Made by a program: the position numbers and the translations under genes. The notes below the pieces were generated by a model that was not told where the DNA came from, did not search any database, and saw only the letters and a program-made list of their open reading frames with translations. A stretch of 64,000 nucleotides of DNA, from assembly GCF_049340185.1 (NCBI RefSeq), contig NZ_JBMPPC010000005.1:124001-188000 (forward strand), given 5' to 3'. The DNA comes from Undibacterium sp049340185. GTDB taxonomy: Bacteria; Pseudomonadota; Gammaproteobacteria; Burkholderiales; Burkholderiaceae_D. Positions 8,567 to 17,046 of this stretch are shown piece by piece; the stretch's first letter is position 1; each line of letters begins with the position of its first letter.

Positions 8567-9658
8567 GTGATCGAATCAAAAAAAGAACAGGTATATCAAA
8601 TTATTCATGCCCAGCCGTTTATCTCGCAGCAGGAGCTGGCAGAGCGGCTGCAATTATCGCGTTCAGCGGTGGCAGGTCATATCGCCAGCCTGATTCGCGA
8701 AAAACGCTTGCTGGGGCGTGCCTATGTATTTCCTGAGCGCAGACCGGTGGTGTGCATCGGCGGGGCTAATATCGACCGCAAAGTACGGACTGTGGGGACG
8801 TTACAGATGGGGACGTCGAATCCGGTCAGCCAGCACGAGAGTTTTGGCGGTGTGGCGCGCAATATTGCTGAAAATCTCGCCCGCCTTGGCAGTGCCGTGA
8901 GCCTGATCTGCGCTGTGGGGGACGATGCGAGCGGTGCTAGTTTGCTGGCGCAGGCGCGTGTTGCCGGGATGGACACCAGTGCCAGCCTGACGCTGAGCGG
9001 TCAGGGTAGTGGCAGCTACACCGCGATTCTCGATGCCGATGGTGAAATGGTGCTGGCACTGGCGCATATGCAATTGTGTGAACAGCTTGATGTAGCTTTT
9101 CTGGCGAGCCGGCAGACGCAAAGGGCGGTCGCCCTGATGACCGTTGCGGATCTGAATTTGCCTAAATCCAGTATTGACTATTTGCAGGCTGAAGCGATCC
9201 GTTGCGGTCACCCGCTGGTTCTGGTTGCCGTGTCCCAGCCGAAGATGAGCCTCCTGCCTGACAACTTGCAAGGAGTCAGGTTGCTGATACTCAACCGGGC
9301 CGAGCTGGGAACCCGGGTAGCGCAAACGCTTGATACCGAGGATGACATTAAGCATGCCTGTCGCTTAGTGCAGGCACAAGGCGTACAGGATGTCATTGTC
9401 ACTTTGGGCGAGGCTGGCGTCATGCTGACCGACGGCGCGGAATGGCATCAATTACATGCGCCAGCCGTGGATGTCTGTGATGTCACCGGCGCAGGTGATG
9501 CGTTTGCCGCGGCGGTTTGCTGGTCGCTGTGCCATGACGATACGGACATGATATCGGCAGCACAGCGCGGATTGCATCTGGCTGCGCTGACCTTACAAAG
9601 TGCTGCAACTGTCTGCCCTGACCTGACTCCTGATACTTTGATAAATTTACCTAAATAA
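8567..9658 (+). CDS. psuK: Pseudouridine kinase, PfkB family with N-terminal winged-helix segment
   Basis: The 363-residue protein has an N-terminal MarR/HTH-like helix-turn-helix of about 60 residues (QVYQIIHAQPFISQQELAER, then LQLSRSAVAGHIASL). A PfkB kinase domain follows, starting VCIGGANIDRKV and ending with the catalytic motif DVTGAGDAF. This fusion is typical of the YeiC/PsuK group, which phosphorylates pseudouridine to pseudouridine 5'-phosphate. Start GTG at 8567 is chosen because the frame closes upstream and the weak TTGGA site fits; no in-frame ATG gives a full HTH. psuG starts 10 nt downstream. Confidence 0.88.
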   Translation: MIESKKEQVYQIIHAQPFISQQELAERLQLSRSAVAGHIASLIREKRLLGRAYVFPERRPVVCIGGANIDRKVRTVGTLQMGTSNPVSQHESFGGVARNIAENLARLGSAVSLICAVGDDASGASLLAQARVAGMDTSASLTLSGQGSGSYTAILDADGEMVLALAHMQLCEQLDVAFLASRQTQRAVALMTVADLNLPKSSIDYLQAEAIRCGHPLVLVAVSQPKMSLLPDNLQGVRLLILNRAELGTRVAQTLDTEDDIKHACRLVQAQGVQDVIVTLGEAGVMLTDGAEWHQLHAPAVDVCDVTGAGDAFAAAVCWSLCHDDTDMISAAQRGLHLAALTLQSAATVCPDLTPDTLINLPK

Positions 9659-9668
9659 GAAATACATT

Positions 9669-10592
9669 ATGCAAAACCATCTCGTTTTTTCAGAAGAAGT
9701 CATCCAGGCAAAAGCACAGGGCAAGGCGATTGTCGCCCTGGAATCCACTATCATTTCCCATGGCATGCCTTACCCGCAAAACGGTCAGACTGCGCGTGAA
9801 GTCGAGCAGTTGATTCGTGCGTCGGGAGCGGTGCCAGCGACGATTGCGATCATCGGAGGCAAGATACGGATTGGCTTGTCTGACGCTGAGCTTGAACAGC
9901 TTGCCAGCGCACCGGACGCGATGAAAGTCAGTCGCCGTGATTTGCCGTATGTGCTCACGACCGGCAAGCTCGGTGCGACTACTGTGGCGGCGACGATGAT
10001 TTGTGCGGAGCTGGCGGGAATACAGGTATTCGTCACCGGCGGTATCGGTGGCGTTCATCGCGGAGCTGAAACCAGTTTTGATATCTCTGCCGATTTGCAG
10101 GAACTAGCCCAAACTTCGGTCGCAGTCGTATGTGCCGGTGCAAAGTCGATACTGGATCTGGGGCTGACACTGGAATATCTGGAAACCCATGGCGTACCGG
10201 TCGTTAGCGTCGGTCAGACGGCGTTCCCGGCGTTTTTTACTCGCGATAGCGGCTTCAAAGCGGACTTCCGTTTAGATAGTGCGCAGGAGCAGGCCAGTTT
10301 TGTGCGTTGTAAATGGAGTCTGGGTTTGCGGGGCGGTGTAGTTATTGCCAATCCGGTGCCAGAGACTGAGGCGATGCCAAAGGCCGAGATTGATCAGATT
10401 ACAGAACAGGCTTTGCAGGAAGCGGCACAGCAGGGTGTCAGCGGTAAGGCAGTCACCCCATTTTTATTACACAGGATTAAGCAATTGACGGAAGGTCGCA
10501 GCTTGGTCACGAATATTGCTCTGGTCAAAAATAACGCGGTAGTTGGTTCGCGTCTGGCGGTCGCGTTGAATGCTCTGAATCAGGCTGCTTGA
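9669..10592 (+). CDS. psuG: Pseudouridine-5'-phosphate glycosidase
   Basis: This 307-residue PsuG/IndA-family enzyme splits pseudouridine 5'-phosphate into uracil and ribose 5-phosphate, breaking a C-C glycosidic bond. Family motifs visible are ALESTIISHGMPYPQN (23-38), MKVSRRDLP (85-93), FVTGGIGGVHRGAETSFDIS (121-140) and GAKSILDLGLTLEYLE (157-172). K159 is probably the imine-forming Lys and D142 a metal ligand, by analogy to E. coli PsuG. It forms an operon with psuK. The length matches the family norm. Confidence 0.95.
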   Translation: MQNHLVFSEEVIQAKAQGKAIVALESTIISHGMPYPQNGQTAREVEQLIRASGAVPATIAIIGGKIRIGLSDAELEQLASAPDAMKVSRRDLPYVLTTGKLGATTVAATMICAELAGIQVFVTGGIGGVHRGAETSFDISADLQELAQTSVAVVCAGAKSILDLGLTLEYLETHGVPVVSVGQTAFPAFFTRDSGFKADFRLDSAQEQASFVRCKWSLGLRGGVVIANPVPETEAMPKAEIDQITEQALQEAAQQGVSGKAVTPFLLHRIKQLTEGRSLVTNIALVKNNAVVGSRLAVALNALNQAA

Positions 10593-10603
10593 TACGTGCT
10601 ACA

Positions 10604-11983
10604 TCAAGGATAAAAAATGCTCACGTGATATCCGGCAGCTTTGATGTCGGATAACTCAAAATACAATTTAACGGATTGTTCGCTAGAAGGGGAAAAACCT
10701 TTAGGCAGGTCGTTTTTATTGTTCAGGTAATCGGATGGTACAAATACTTTGCGCAGAACGGGCTTGTCTTTTGCATCGTTCAGCACCAGCTCTAGCATTG
10801 GCCATTCTTGCGTGAGCGACCCTTTGTTTTGCAATTGTACGGCCAGAGTAAAAACATTTCTGGCGGCAGACAGCGCTTGCAGCTCATTTGATTCAATCGA
10901 AATCTGATCGATCTGTGCGGGCAGGCTGATCTGGCATTTTAGTAATTTGCAGCCCTCGATTAATGTAGGTTTTGTCTGCGGCAACCAAGCCGCGATCTGA
11001 TTGCGAGCGCTGTAACTGACCAGGCCTGTTAGTGACAACAGCATAAGCAGGGATAAAACGATCATCGCAATACGGATCCAGCGACGGCGTCCTTTGTTTT
11101 TTTCTGCGGCGATGACAAAGCCTGGTAATTCTGCCTCATGCTCCGGCTGTTGTTCTTGCTGTGATAACTCATCGGTAATCGAGTCGGATTTGCCGCTGGT
11201 ATCAAAGTCTAAGCCGTCATGCAAATGCTGCTCCGGCTCGCCGGAATAGACCTCCTCGTCCTGAGGATCATGCGCATTGTCACCGGCAGTTGGGCCGGAA
11301 TTATCTAAATGCGGTTCTTGTCTGTTATCTGATTCTGTTGCCTCGCCGGATGCCTCTGTAGCTGACCATGAAGGCTCATCCATTAAAGCAATACGTGTCT
11401 CCAGCTCAACTTGATTGATTTTTTCATCATCGAGCGTGTCATCCGCTGACACGATATGTTGAGCACTCGCTGATGGTGCGTCAAGATCTTCGACACCCAT
11501 ATCAAAATCAAGATCGTCAATGCTTGATGGGGCTTCGCTATTCGCATCCGTAGTTGCCACGATTGCCGGAGAATGCGCTTCAGCCTTATCGACAAGCGCC
11601 TCCGGAGAGGTTACTTCCAAGGCTTCAACACTTGCCGTATGGCTCGGTTCTTCTTGCGGCATTGCCTCCGATGCTTGCTCCGCAATTGCCGGCGCTGCAA
11701 TCTCAGTAGGTGCTGGCGCAATGACGTCGGGAGTTGGCGTTGGATTGGCCGCGATCTGATTAGTCGAAGTGGTCGAAGTGGTTGAAATGACCGGAGTAAC
11801 AGTGGGGTGTGGGGCGGACGGAGTCGCCGGGGGAGTAGCTGCGGTAGGTGCCAGCAAATGCTCAATGCCGTTAAAAGTTTGCTGGCACGAACCGCAACGC
11901 ACAAGACCACCATGCAGCTTCAACTGATCATTGGCAACCCGGAAGGTTGTATGGCAGTGAGGGCATTGAGTGGCTAGTGCCAT
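10604..11983 (-). CDS. Zinc-ribbon, DUF3426-domain membrane protein
   Basis: The 459-residue protein begins with an MJ0042-type zinc ribbon (C7xxC10 and C30xxC33). A long Ala/Pro/Thr- then Glu/Asp-rich linker follows (about 45-300), then one membrane helix (about 305-325), then a C-terminal DUF3426 domain (about 340-459). Family members are common in beta- and gammaproteobacteria, usually beside prmA as here; the function is unknown. The start is 12 nt after the prmA stop, so prmA and this gene are probably cotranscribed. The linker is compositionally biased and likely disordered. Confidence 0.85.
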   Translation of the reverse strand: MALATQCPHCHTTFRVANDQLKLHGGLVRCGSCQQTFNGIEHLLAPTAATPPATPSAPHPTVTPVISTTSTTSTNQIAANPTPTPDVIAPAPTEIAAPAIAEQASEAMPQEEPSHTASVEALEVTSPEALVDKAEAHSPAIVATTDANSEAPSSIDDLDFDMGVEDLDAPSASAQHIVSADDTLDDEKINQVELETRIALMDEPSWSATEASGEATESDNRQEPHLDNSGPTAGDNAHDPQDEEVYSGEPEQHLHDGLDFDTSGKSDSITDELSQQEQQPEHEAELPGFVIAAEKNKGRRRWIRIAMIVLSLLMLLSLTGLVSYSARNQIAAWLPQTKPTLIEGCKLLKCQISLPAQIDQISIESNELQALSAARNVFTLAVQLQNKGSLTQEWPMLELVLNDAKDKPVLRKVFVPSDYLNNKNDLPKGFSPSSEQSVKLYFELSDIKAAGYHVSIFYP

Positions 11984-11995
11984 GCTTGTGCGTCC

Positions 11996-12907
11996 TTAGA
12001 CTGAACGGCGACCGGACAAGGCTACCCAGCCTTCGTGCTCTGCCCAGACGGTGAGTTGAATAAATGGCGCATAGGCTGCAGCAACTTCTTCAGCCTGCCG
12101 GGCTAAGACGCCAGATAAAATCAGCGCGCCGCCTTCAGCAACGCGACCTGCCAGCATCGGTGCCATAACTTTGAGCGGGCTGGATAGAATATTGGCGACA
12201 ACGACGTCAAACTGTACGCCGATCGGATGTGAGGCCGCAAAAGTCTCTGGCAGCGCATACGTGATGTCGCAATGATTGCGTTCTGCATTGAATTGCGCTG
12301 ACTCTATCGCTTGCGGATCAATATCGACACCGACCACAGCGCGTGCATCGAGTTTTTTCGCAACCATCGCGAGAATGCCAGAGCCGCAACCGTAATCTAA
12401 TACGGACAAATCTTTCGGTGCGTGGGCTTCCAGCCATTCCATGCAGAGACGGGTAGTAGGGTGGCTGCCAGTACCAAAGGCTAGTCCAGGATCTAACTCA
12501 AGCACGAGTGCATCAGGATCTGGAATGTCATGCCAGCTTGGTACGACCCAAATGTTTTTACCGATATGAATAGGGTCGAACTGGGATTGCGTCAGTCGCA
12601 CCCAGTCTTGTTCTTCGACGGTACGGGTTGTATGGGCTGGAATAGTCGGCAGGCCGACTTCAGTCGATGCTGCGGTCAGGATAGCGACGGGATCTGCGTC
12701 TTCTGCGATCAGCGCAACGACGCGGCTGTGATCCCATGCGGCTTCTTCCGGCTCCATGCCAGGCTCGCCGAATAAAGGTCTTTCTGCATCGGTACCTTCA
12801 TCAGCATCTTCAACAGAAACGGACAACGCACCTGCCTCCATCAATGCATCTGACAGACTTTCCGCATGATCGCGCGCTACTTCGATGACAATTTCTATCC
12901 AACCCAT
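11996..12907 (-). CDS. prmA: Ribosomal protein L11 methyltransferase
   Basis: A 303-residue protein with the PrmA N-terminal domain (MGWIEIVIEVARDHAESLSD) and a class I SAM-dependent methyltransferase domain. SAM-binding motif I is VLDYGCGSGILAMVAKK (about 169-185), followed by VVGVDIDPQAIESA, and motif IV is VVANILSSPL. It trimethylates ribosomal protein L11 in the cytoplasm. It follows accC, separated by a strong hairpin, and precedes the DUF3426 gene. Confidence 0.96.
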   Translation of the reverse strand: MGWIEIVIEVARDHAESLSDALMEAGALSVSVEDADEGTDAERPLFGEPGMEPEEAAWDHSRVVALIAEDADPVAILTAASTEVGLPTIPAHTTRTVEEQDWVRLTQSQFDPIHIGKNIWVVPSWHDIPDPDALVLELDPGLAFGTGSHPTTRLCMEWLEAHAPKDLSVLDYGCGSGILAMVAKKLDARAVVGVDIDPQAIESAQFNAERNHCDITYALPETFAASHPIGVQFDVVVANILSSPLKVMAPMLAGRVAEGGALILSGVLARQAEEVAAAYAPFIQLTVWAEHEGWVALSGRRSV

Positions 12908-12928
12908 TTTTATATCCTTGTTTACTAC

Positions 12929-12968
12929 ATCAGGACGCAGCAGACCAATAGATCTGCTGCGTCCTGAT
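12929..12968. terminator. Perfect 16-bp stem-loop between accC and prmA
   Basis: ATCAGGACGCAGCAGA (12929-12944) and its exact complement TCTGCTGCGTCCTGAT (12953-12968) flank an 8-nt loop. It lies 32 nt after the accC stop on the minus strand. The tail after the stem (GTAGTAAACAAGG) is not T-rich, so termination may be partial or factor-dependent. RNA processing between accC and prmA is the alternative. Confidence 0.55.
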
Positions 12969-13000
12969 TTACTTATAGTTCGAAAATCCGGAAGCCGGAT

Positions 13001-14371
13001 CTAAGATTTATTTTTCTTTGCCAGATCAGGCATTTCTGCCAGCTTGTGCTCTAAATAATGAATATTGGTGCCGCCTTCAATGAATCGCGCATCGACCATC
13101 AGCTCACGATGCAAAGGAATATTGGTCTGTATTCCCTCTACTACCATTTCGGACAACGCAATCTGCATGCGACGAATCGCCTGTTCGCGGGTCGTGCCGT
13201 AAGAGATTACCTTGCCGATCATGGAATCATAATTTGGCGGAACAAAATAGCCAGCATAAGCATGTGAGTCTACCCGAATGCCAGGGCCGCCAGGTGCGTG
13301 CCAGGATGTGATACGTCCTGGTGATGGTATGAACTTGAACGGATCTTCTGCATTGATACGGCATTCGATAGAATGACCTTTCAGTTCGATATCGCTCTGG
13401 CGTACCCGTAGTTTTTCACCAAACGCGATACGGATCTGCTCCTGCACAATATCGATACCGGTGATCATTTCGGTTACCGGATGTTCAACCTGAACGCGGG
13501 TATTCATTTCGATGAAATAGAACTCGCCGTTTTCGTACAGGAATTCAAATGTACCTGCACCGCGATAACCGATCTTGCGGCAAGCTGCAGCGCAACGGTC
13601 GCCGATTTTTTCGATGATCTTACGCGGGATACCAGGTGCCGGTGCTTCTTCAATGACCTTCTGGTGACGACGTTGCATAGAGCAATCGCGCTCGCCTAAC
13701 CAGACGGCACTGCCGTGCTGATCCGCCAGGATCTGGATTTCCACATGACGCGGATTCTCCAGAAACTTCTCCATATACACTTCAGGATTGCCAAATGCAG
13801 CGCCAGCCTCTGTTTTGGTCATGGTGACCGCGTTGAGCAACGCTGCCTCAGTGTGGACCACGCGCATGCCACGCCCGCCACCGCCGCCAGCCGCCTTGAT
13901 AATGACCGGATAGCCGACTTTACGTGCCGTTTGCACGATGACTTTAGGATCGTCAGGAAGTGCGCCTTCGGACCCCGGTACGCAAGGTACGCCTGCTTTG
14001 ATCATGGCGTGTTTGGCAGATACCTTGTCGCCCATCAGGCGGATAGACTCTGCACGCGGGCCGATGAAGACAAAACCGGATTGCTCTACGCGCTCTGCGA
14101 AATCGGCATTTTCAGACAAAAAGCCATAGCCTGGATGAATCGCTTGTGCGTCAGTCACTTCAGCGGCGCTGATAATTGCCGGCATACTGAGGTAACTTAA
14201 ATTCGAGGGTGCCGGGCCGATACAGACGGACTCATCAGCCAGCTTGACGTATTTTGCTTCACGGTCTGCTTCAGAGTGAACGACCACGGTTTTGATGCCC
14301 ATTTCACGGCAGGCGCGCTGGATACGTAGCGCGATTTCCCCCCGGTTGGCGATTAGAATTTTTTCAAACAT
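13001..14371 (-). CDS. accC: Acetyl-CoA carboxylase, biotin carboxylase subunit
   Basis: This 456-residue ATP-grasp enzyme carboxylates biotin on AccB, the first half-reaction of malonyl-CoA synthesis. It has the N-terminal FEKILIANRGEIALRI segment, the glycine-rich ATP loop AAGGGGGRGMRVV (about 160-172), and GERDCSMQRRHQKVIEEAPA (about 230-249). The length fits the family. accB is encoded 152 nt upstream on the same strand, the usual accB-accC pair. Confidence 0.98.
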   Translation of the reverse strand: MFEKILIANRGEIALRIQRACREMGIKTVVVHSEADREAKYVKLADESVCIGPAPSNLSYLSMPAIISAAEVTDAQAIHPGYGFLSENADFAERVEQSGFVFIGPRAESIRLMGDKVSAKHAMIKAGVPCVPGSEGALPDDPKVIVQTARKVGYPVIIKAAGGGGGRGMRVVHTEAALLNAVTMTKTEAGAAFGNPEVYMEKFLENPRHVEIQILADQHGSAVWLGERDCSMQRRHQKVIEEAPAPGIPRKIIEKIGDRCAAACRKIGYRGAGTFEFLYENGEFYFIEMNTRVQVEHPVTEMITGIDIVQEQIRIAFGEKLRVRQSDIELKGHSIECRINAEDPFKFIPSPGRITSWHAPGGPGIRVDSHAYAGYFVPPNYDSMIGKVISYGTTREQAIRRMQIALSEMVVEGIQTNIPLHRELMVDARFIEGGTNIHYLEHKLAEMPDLAKKNKS

Positions 14372-14523
14372 GATATAAATTTTGCAGTAACCTTGCTTGC
14401 AGCGTTGCAGGCAGTATGCTCACTTGGGTACAAAATTCAGCGAGTACGCAATGTGGAATACTGAGTTTAGCCGTTTTGATATCTTGGCCTATCTTAAAAC
14501 GATGTCCAGGCTAGAGTCTTGAA

Positions 14524-14982
14524 TTAGCCAACGATAAACAAAGGCTGGCCGTATTCGACTGGCTGACCGTTTTCTACCAAAATCTGTTTGATGGTGCCGC
14601 TGAAATCACTTTCGATTTCGTTCAACAGTTTCATCGCTTCAATAATGCACAGGGTATCGCCAGCGTTGACGTTTTTGCCGATATCGACGAATGGTGCGGA
14701 GCCTGGAGCGGAAGAGCGGTAGAACGTGCCTACCATAGGAGATTTGACGATGTTACCTTCGGGTACAACCGGAGCTGCCGGAGCGCTGGCAGCGGCGACC
14801 GGTGCTGCTGCCATTGGTGCTGCTTGTTGCATGTGCTGAGGTTGCATCATCACGACTTGATTTTGCGGAACGGCAGAGGTTTTAACAATCCTGACTTTAC
14901 CTTCGCCTTCAGTGACTTCAAGTTCGGCAATATCGGACTCGGCAACGAGATCAATCAAAGTCTTGAGTTTTCTTAAATCCAT
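14524..14982 (-). CDS. accB: Acetyl-CoA carboxylase, biotin carboxyl carrier protein
   Basis: The 152-residue protein has an N-terminal helical domain, a flexible Ala/Pro-rich linker (about 52-75) and a C-terminal biotinyl domain. The motif E115-A-M-K118 identifies Lys118 as the biotinylation site. It shuttles carboxybiotin between AccC and the carboxyltransferase. First gene of the accBC pair, with a TATAAT-containing region upstream. Confidence 0.98.
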   Translation of the reverse strand: MDLRKLKTLIDLVAESDIAELEVTEGEGKVRIVKTSAVPQNQVVMMQPQHMQQAAPMAAAPVAAASAPAAPVVPEGNIVKSPMVGTFYRSSAPGSAPFVDIGKNVNAGDTLCIIEAMKLLNEIESDFSGTIKQILVENGQPVEYGQPLFIVG

Positions 14983-15052
14983 GTGAAATCCCCTGGTGAA
15001 GATGCGTCTGAACTCAAAAATTAGTTCAGCAAGCGTTATTGGAATGCACGCA

Positions 15053-15081
15053 ATTATATGCTATATCAAAGCCAATGTATG
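15053..15081 (-). promoter_or_regulatory. Candidate -10 box upstream of accB
   Basis: On the minus strand a perfect TATAAT (15053-15058) lies about 70 nt before the accB ATG. The hexamer at the ideal 17-nt spacing (CATACA) is a poor -35, and TTGGCT is only 11 nt away, so the promoter is suggested mainly by the -10. Confidence 0.35.
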
Positions 15082-15105
15082 TAAATTGCGTGAAGATGCA
15101 AGAAT

Positions 15106-15543
15106 TTAAAGATTTTTTAAACTAAAGTCAATCGCTAATCGATAGCCTTCAGTGCCAAGGCCGCAAATCACGCCTTTGGCTATTTCGGAAAGAAAAGAGT
15201 GATGCCGGAAGTGTTCTCTTTGATGCACATTGGAAATATGTACCTCAATAAAAGGAATCGCAACTCCGGCAAGTGCGTCACGCAAAGCAACGCTGGTGTG
15301 CGTCAAACCGCCCGGATTAATGATGATGGCGTCAATCTGTTCTGTACGCGCAGCATGTATCCTGTCAATCAGGGCGCCTTCGTGATTACTTTGGAAACAG
15401 ATCAGGCTTGCTCCGGCTTGCTGCGCCTGGTTTTGTGCGGCATTTTCCAGCTCGGCCAGTGTCGTTGCGCCATAGACTTTCGGCTCACGGATGCCTAGCA
15501 AATTCAGATTCGGACCATTCAGCAGCAGCAGTTTGCTTGCCAT
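15106..15543 (-). CDS. aroQ: 3-dehydroquinate dehydratase, type II
   Basis: A 145-residue type II dehydroquinase of the shikimate pathway. Visible motifs are LLLNGPNLNLLGIREPKVYG at the N-terminus (with the lid Arg and catalytic Tyr), NPGGLTHTSVALRDAL (about 76-91), EVHISNVHQREHFR with the catalytic His, and GVICGLGTEGY. It acts as a dodecamer in the cytoplasm. It sits upstream of accB on the same strand, as is common in proteobacteria. Confidence 0.97.
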   Translation of the reverse strand: MASKLLLLNGPNLNLLGIREPKVYGATTLAELENAAQNQAQQAGASLICFQSNHEGALIDRIHAARTEQIDAIIINPGGLTHTSVALRDALAGVAIPFIEVHISNVHQREHFRHHSFLSEIAKGVICGLGTEGYRLAIDFSLKNL

Positions 15544-15610
15544 ATTATCAATTCTGTTTCACGAAGATAGCCGCATTTTGCCGCTATTTGTAGTGGATTG
15601 GCAAGGAAAA

Positions 15611-16150
15611 CTATTTGGCTGCTTTAGTCAGTTTACTTATATCGGCCCGCAATTCATCCATTTTCAGACGACCGAGATATTGTTTTGCCACCGAGCCATC
15701 CGGGGCGATCAGTACGGTAAACGGTAATCCTCCTGCCTGATTGCCCAATTGGCGAGATAACTCGGTACCTTCCATGCCAGCGGCGAATAAGGGGTAGGTA
15801 ATCTGATATTTTTTTGCGAAGTCAGCGATATTGGTGGGGCTGTCAATGCCCAAGCCCAGAAGCTGAACGTTGGCGCTGGCCAAGTCTTTTTGTAATGCGG
15901 ACAGTTCTGGCATTTCCTGAACGCAAGGTCCGCACCAGGTTGCCCAGAAATTAACCAATAAAAACTTCCCTTGCCATTGTGCGAGTTTCTGGATTTGTCC
16001 CTTGCTGTCAGGCAAGGATAGTGCGAGCAATTGCGCCACGCTGGCGTTTTTGGGGGCTGAAGGCGCCAGCTGTTTGTTGGCGGCGACTACGCCAAATGTG
16101 ATTGATGCAATCGCGACCAAAACGGCGGCGAAGAAAAAACGTTTATTCAT
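15611..16150 (-). CDS. TlpA/ResA-type thiol-disulfide oxidoreductase
   Basis: A 179-residue protein with an N-terminal membrane anchor or uncleaved signal (residues 4-24), then a thioredoxin fold with the C73-G-P-C76 active site (NFWATWCGPCVQEMP) and a cis-Pro region GGLPFTVLI. It should reduce or oxidise thiols in the periplasm, for example in cytochrome c maturation. Its ATG overlaps the stop of the preceding gene (ATGA type), so the two are translationally coupled. Confidence 0.9.
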   Translation of the reverse strand: MNKRFFFAAVLVAIASITFGVVAANKQLAPSAPKNASVAQLLALSLPDSKGQIQKLAQWQGKFLLVNFWATWCGPCVQEMPELSALQKDLASANVQLLGLGIDSPTNIADFAKKYQITYPLFAAGMEGTELSRQLGNQAGGLPFTVLIAPDGSVAKQYLGRLKMDELRADISKLTKAAK

Positions 16151-16758
16151 TCCTGACTTTCTGAAATTAATGCCGCCACTGCGGCCATGCCTGCGCGCTC
16201 ATTTCGACCTCCGGCGCGCAAATCATCATGATTGTAAAGCGCCAGATGCACTCCCTCTTGCTGATACATAAAACTTAAGGTCTCAACCGGCTCATGCCGC
16301 TTGCTTGAGGTATTCTCGGTTACTTCAAAACGAATATCTTGATTCAGCAAAAAAATGGCGACATCTTTGCCATTGTCGGTAAATAAATGCAAATAGATGT
16401 CGGAATGATCACCTGCGGTGCCATTCATGACGGCGCCGACCAGATATGGATTGAACCTCTCCAGTAGTTGCATTACATCCAGAGCAATTTCGCGCAATTC
16501 CAGCAAGCGCTGTGGTTGGGTGTCGCCAAAAAAGATGGCATTGTATTCACGTACTTCCTGCTCAATCTGCTGATTGTCGGGTATGACATCGCCACGAACT
16601 TTTTGATTGCCTAGCAATTGTTTGGCAGCGCGGCGCTTGGCGGAGCCATAATCTGCGCCATCTTCAGCAATCATGCGAGCCGCCAGCGCAGCGATTTCGG
16701 CGCGCAGGGATTCGGCTTCTCTAGGAGTACTTATCATCATGTCGGCATGATAAACCAA
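16147..16758 (-). CDS. Conserved protein of unknown function, nucleotidyltransferase-like
   Basis: This 203-residue protein has an N-terminal helical part with a basic patch (SAKRRAAKQLLG), then an alpha/beta part containing LVGAVMNGTAGDHSDIYLHL, which recalls a nucleotidyltransferase core (a hG-G/S then D-x-hydrophobic pattern). I recall relatives in Burkholderiales annotated as UDP-N-acetylmuramate-alanine ligase. That name is almost certainly wrong: there is no Mur ligase P-loop, and it probably spread from the neighbouring mpl. Two in-frame ATGs near the start (residues 1 and 7-8) make the N-terminus uncertain. It overlaps tlpA by 4 nt and is divergent from mpl. Confidence 0.7.
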   Translation of the reverse strand: MVYHADMMISTPREAESLRAEIAALAARMIAEDGADYGSAKRRAAKQLLGNQKVRGDVIPDNQQIEQEVREYNAIFFGDTQPQRLLELREIALDVMQLLERFNPYLVGAVMNGTAGDHSDIYLHLFTDNGKDVAIFLLNQDIRFEVTENTSSKRHEPVETLSFMYQQEGVHLALYNHDDLRAGGRNERAGMAAVAALISESQE

Positions 16759-16771
16759 AAGGAGAAATCCC

Positions 16772-16804
16772 GGATTAAAGCTGGATTAAAGCTAAGGTAA
16801 AGCC
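16772..16804. repeat. Degenerate 11-bp tandem repeat, three units
   Basis: GGATTAAAGCT occurs twice in tandem (16772-16782 and 16783-16793), followed by a degenerate third unit AAGGTAAAGCC. It starts 14 nt upstream of the start of the minus-strand gene. The rest of this divergent intergenic region (to 17046) holds a TAGAAT -10-like hexamer near 16992 but no convincing -35. Confidence 0.7.
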
Positions 16805-17046
16805 GGATTTACTCTCAAAATAAGGTCAGGCAATTTGCCAGCCAGGTAAACGTTGTCGCTGCGCTTGCAATTTGGCAATGAACGTGCGGATCAAAAAACA
16901 ATGGGATTGAATGGAGTTCCTACTATTTCAGCAGTGCCTCCGTACAGATGGGCGGGTTGATGGAAAAGCTGGGTTAAAGGCATCTCTCAGGTAGAATTGC
17001 GGGATTCTGAAATTTGCGCGCAGCTAGCTCGTTTGACTAAATAATT

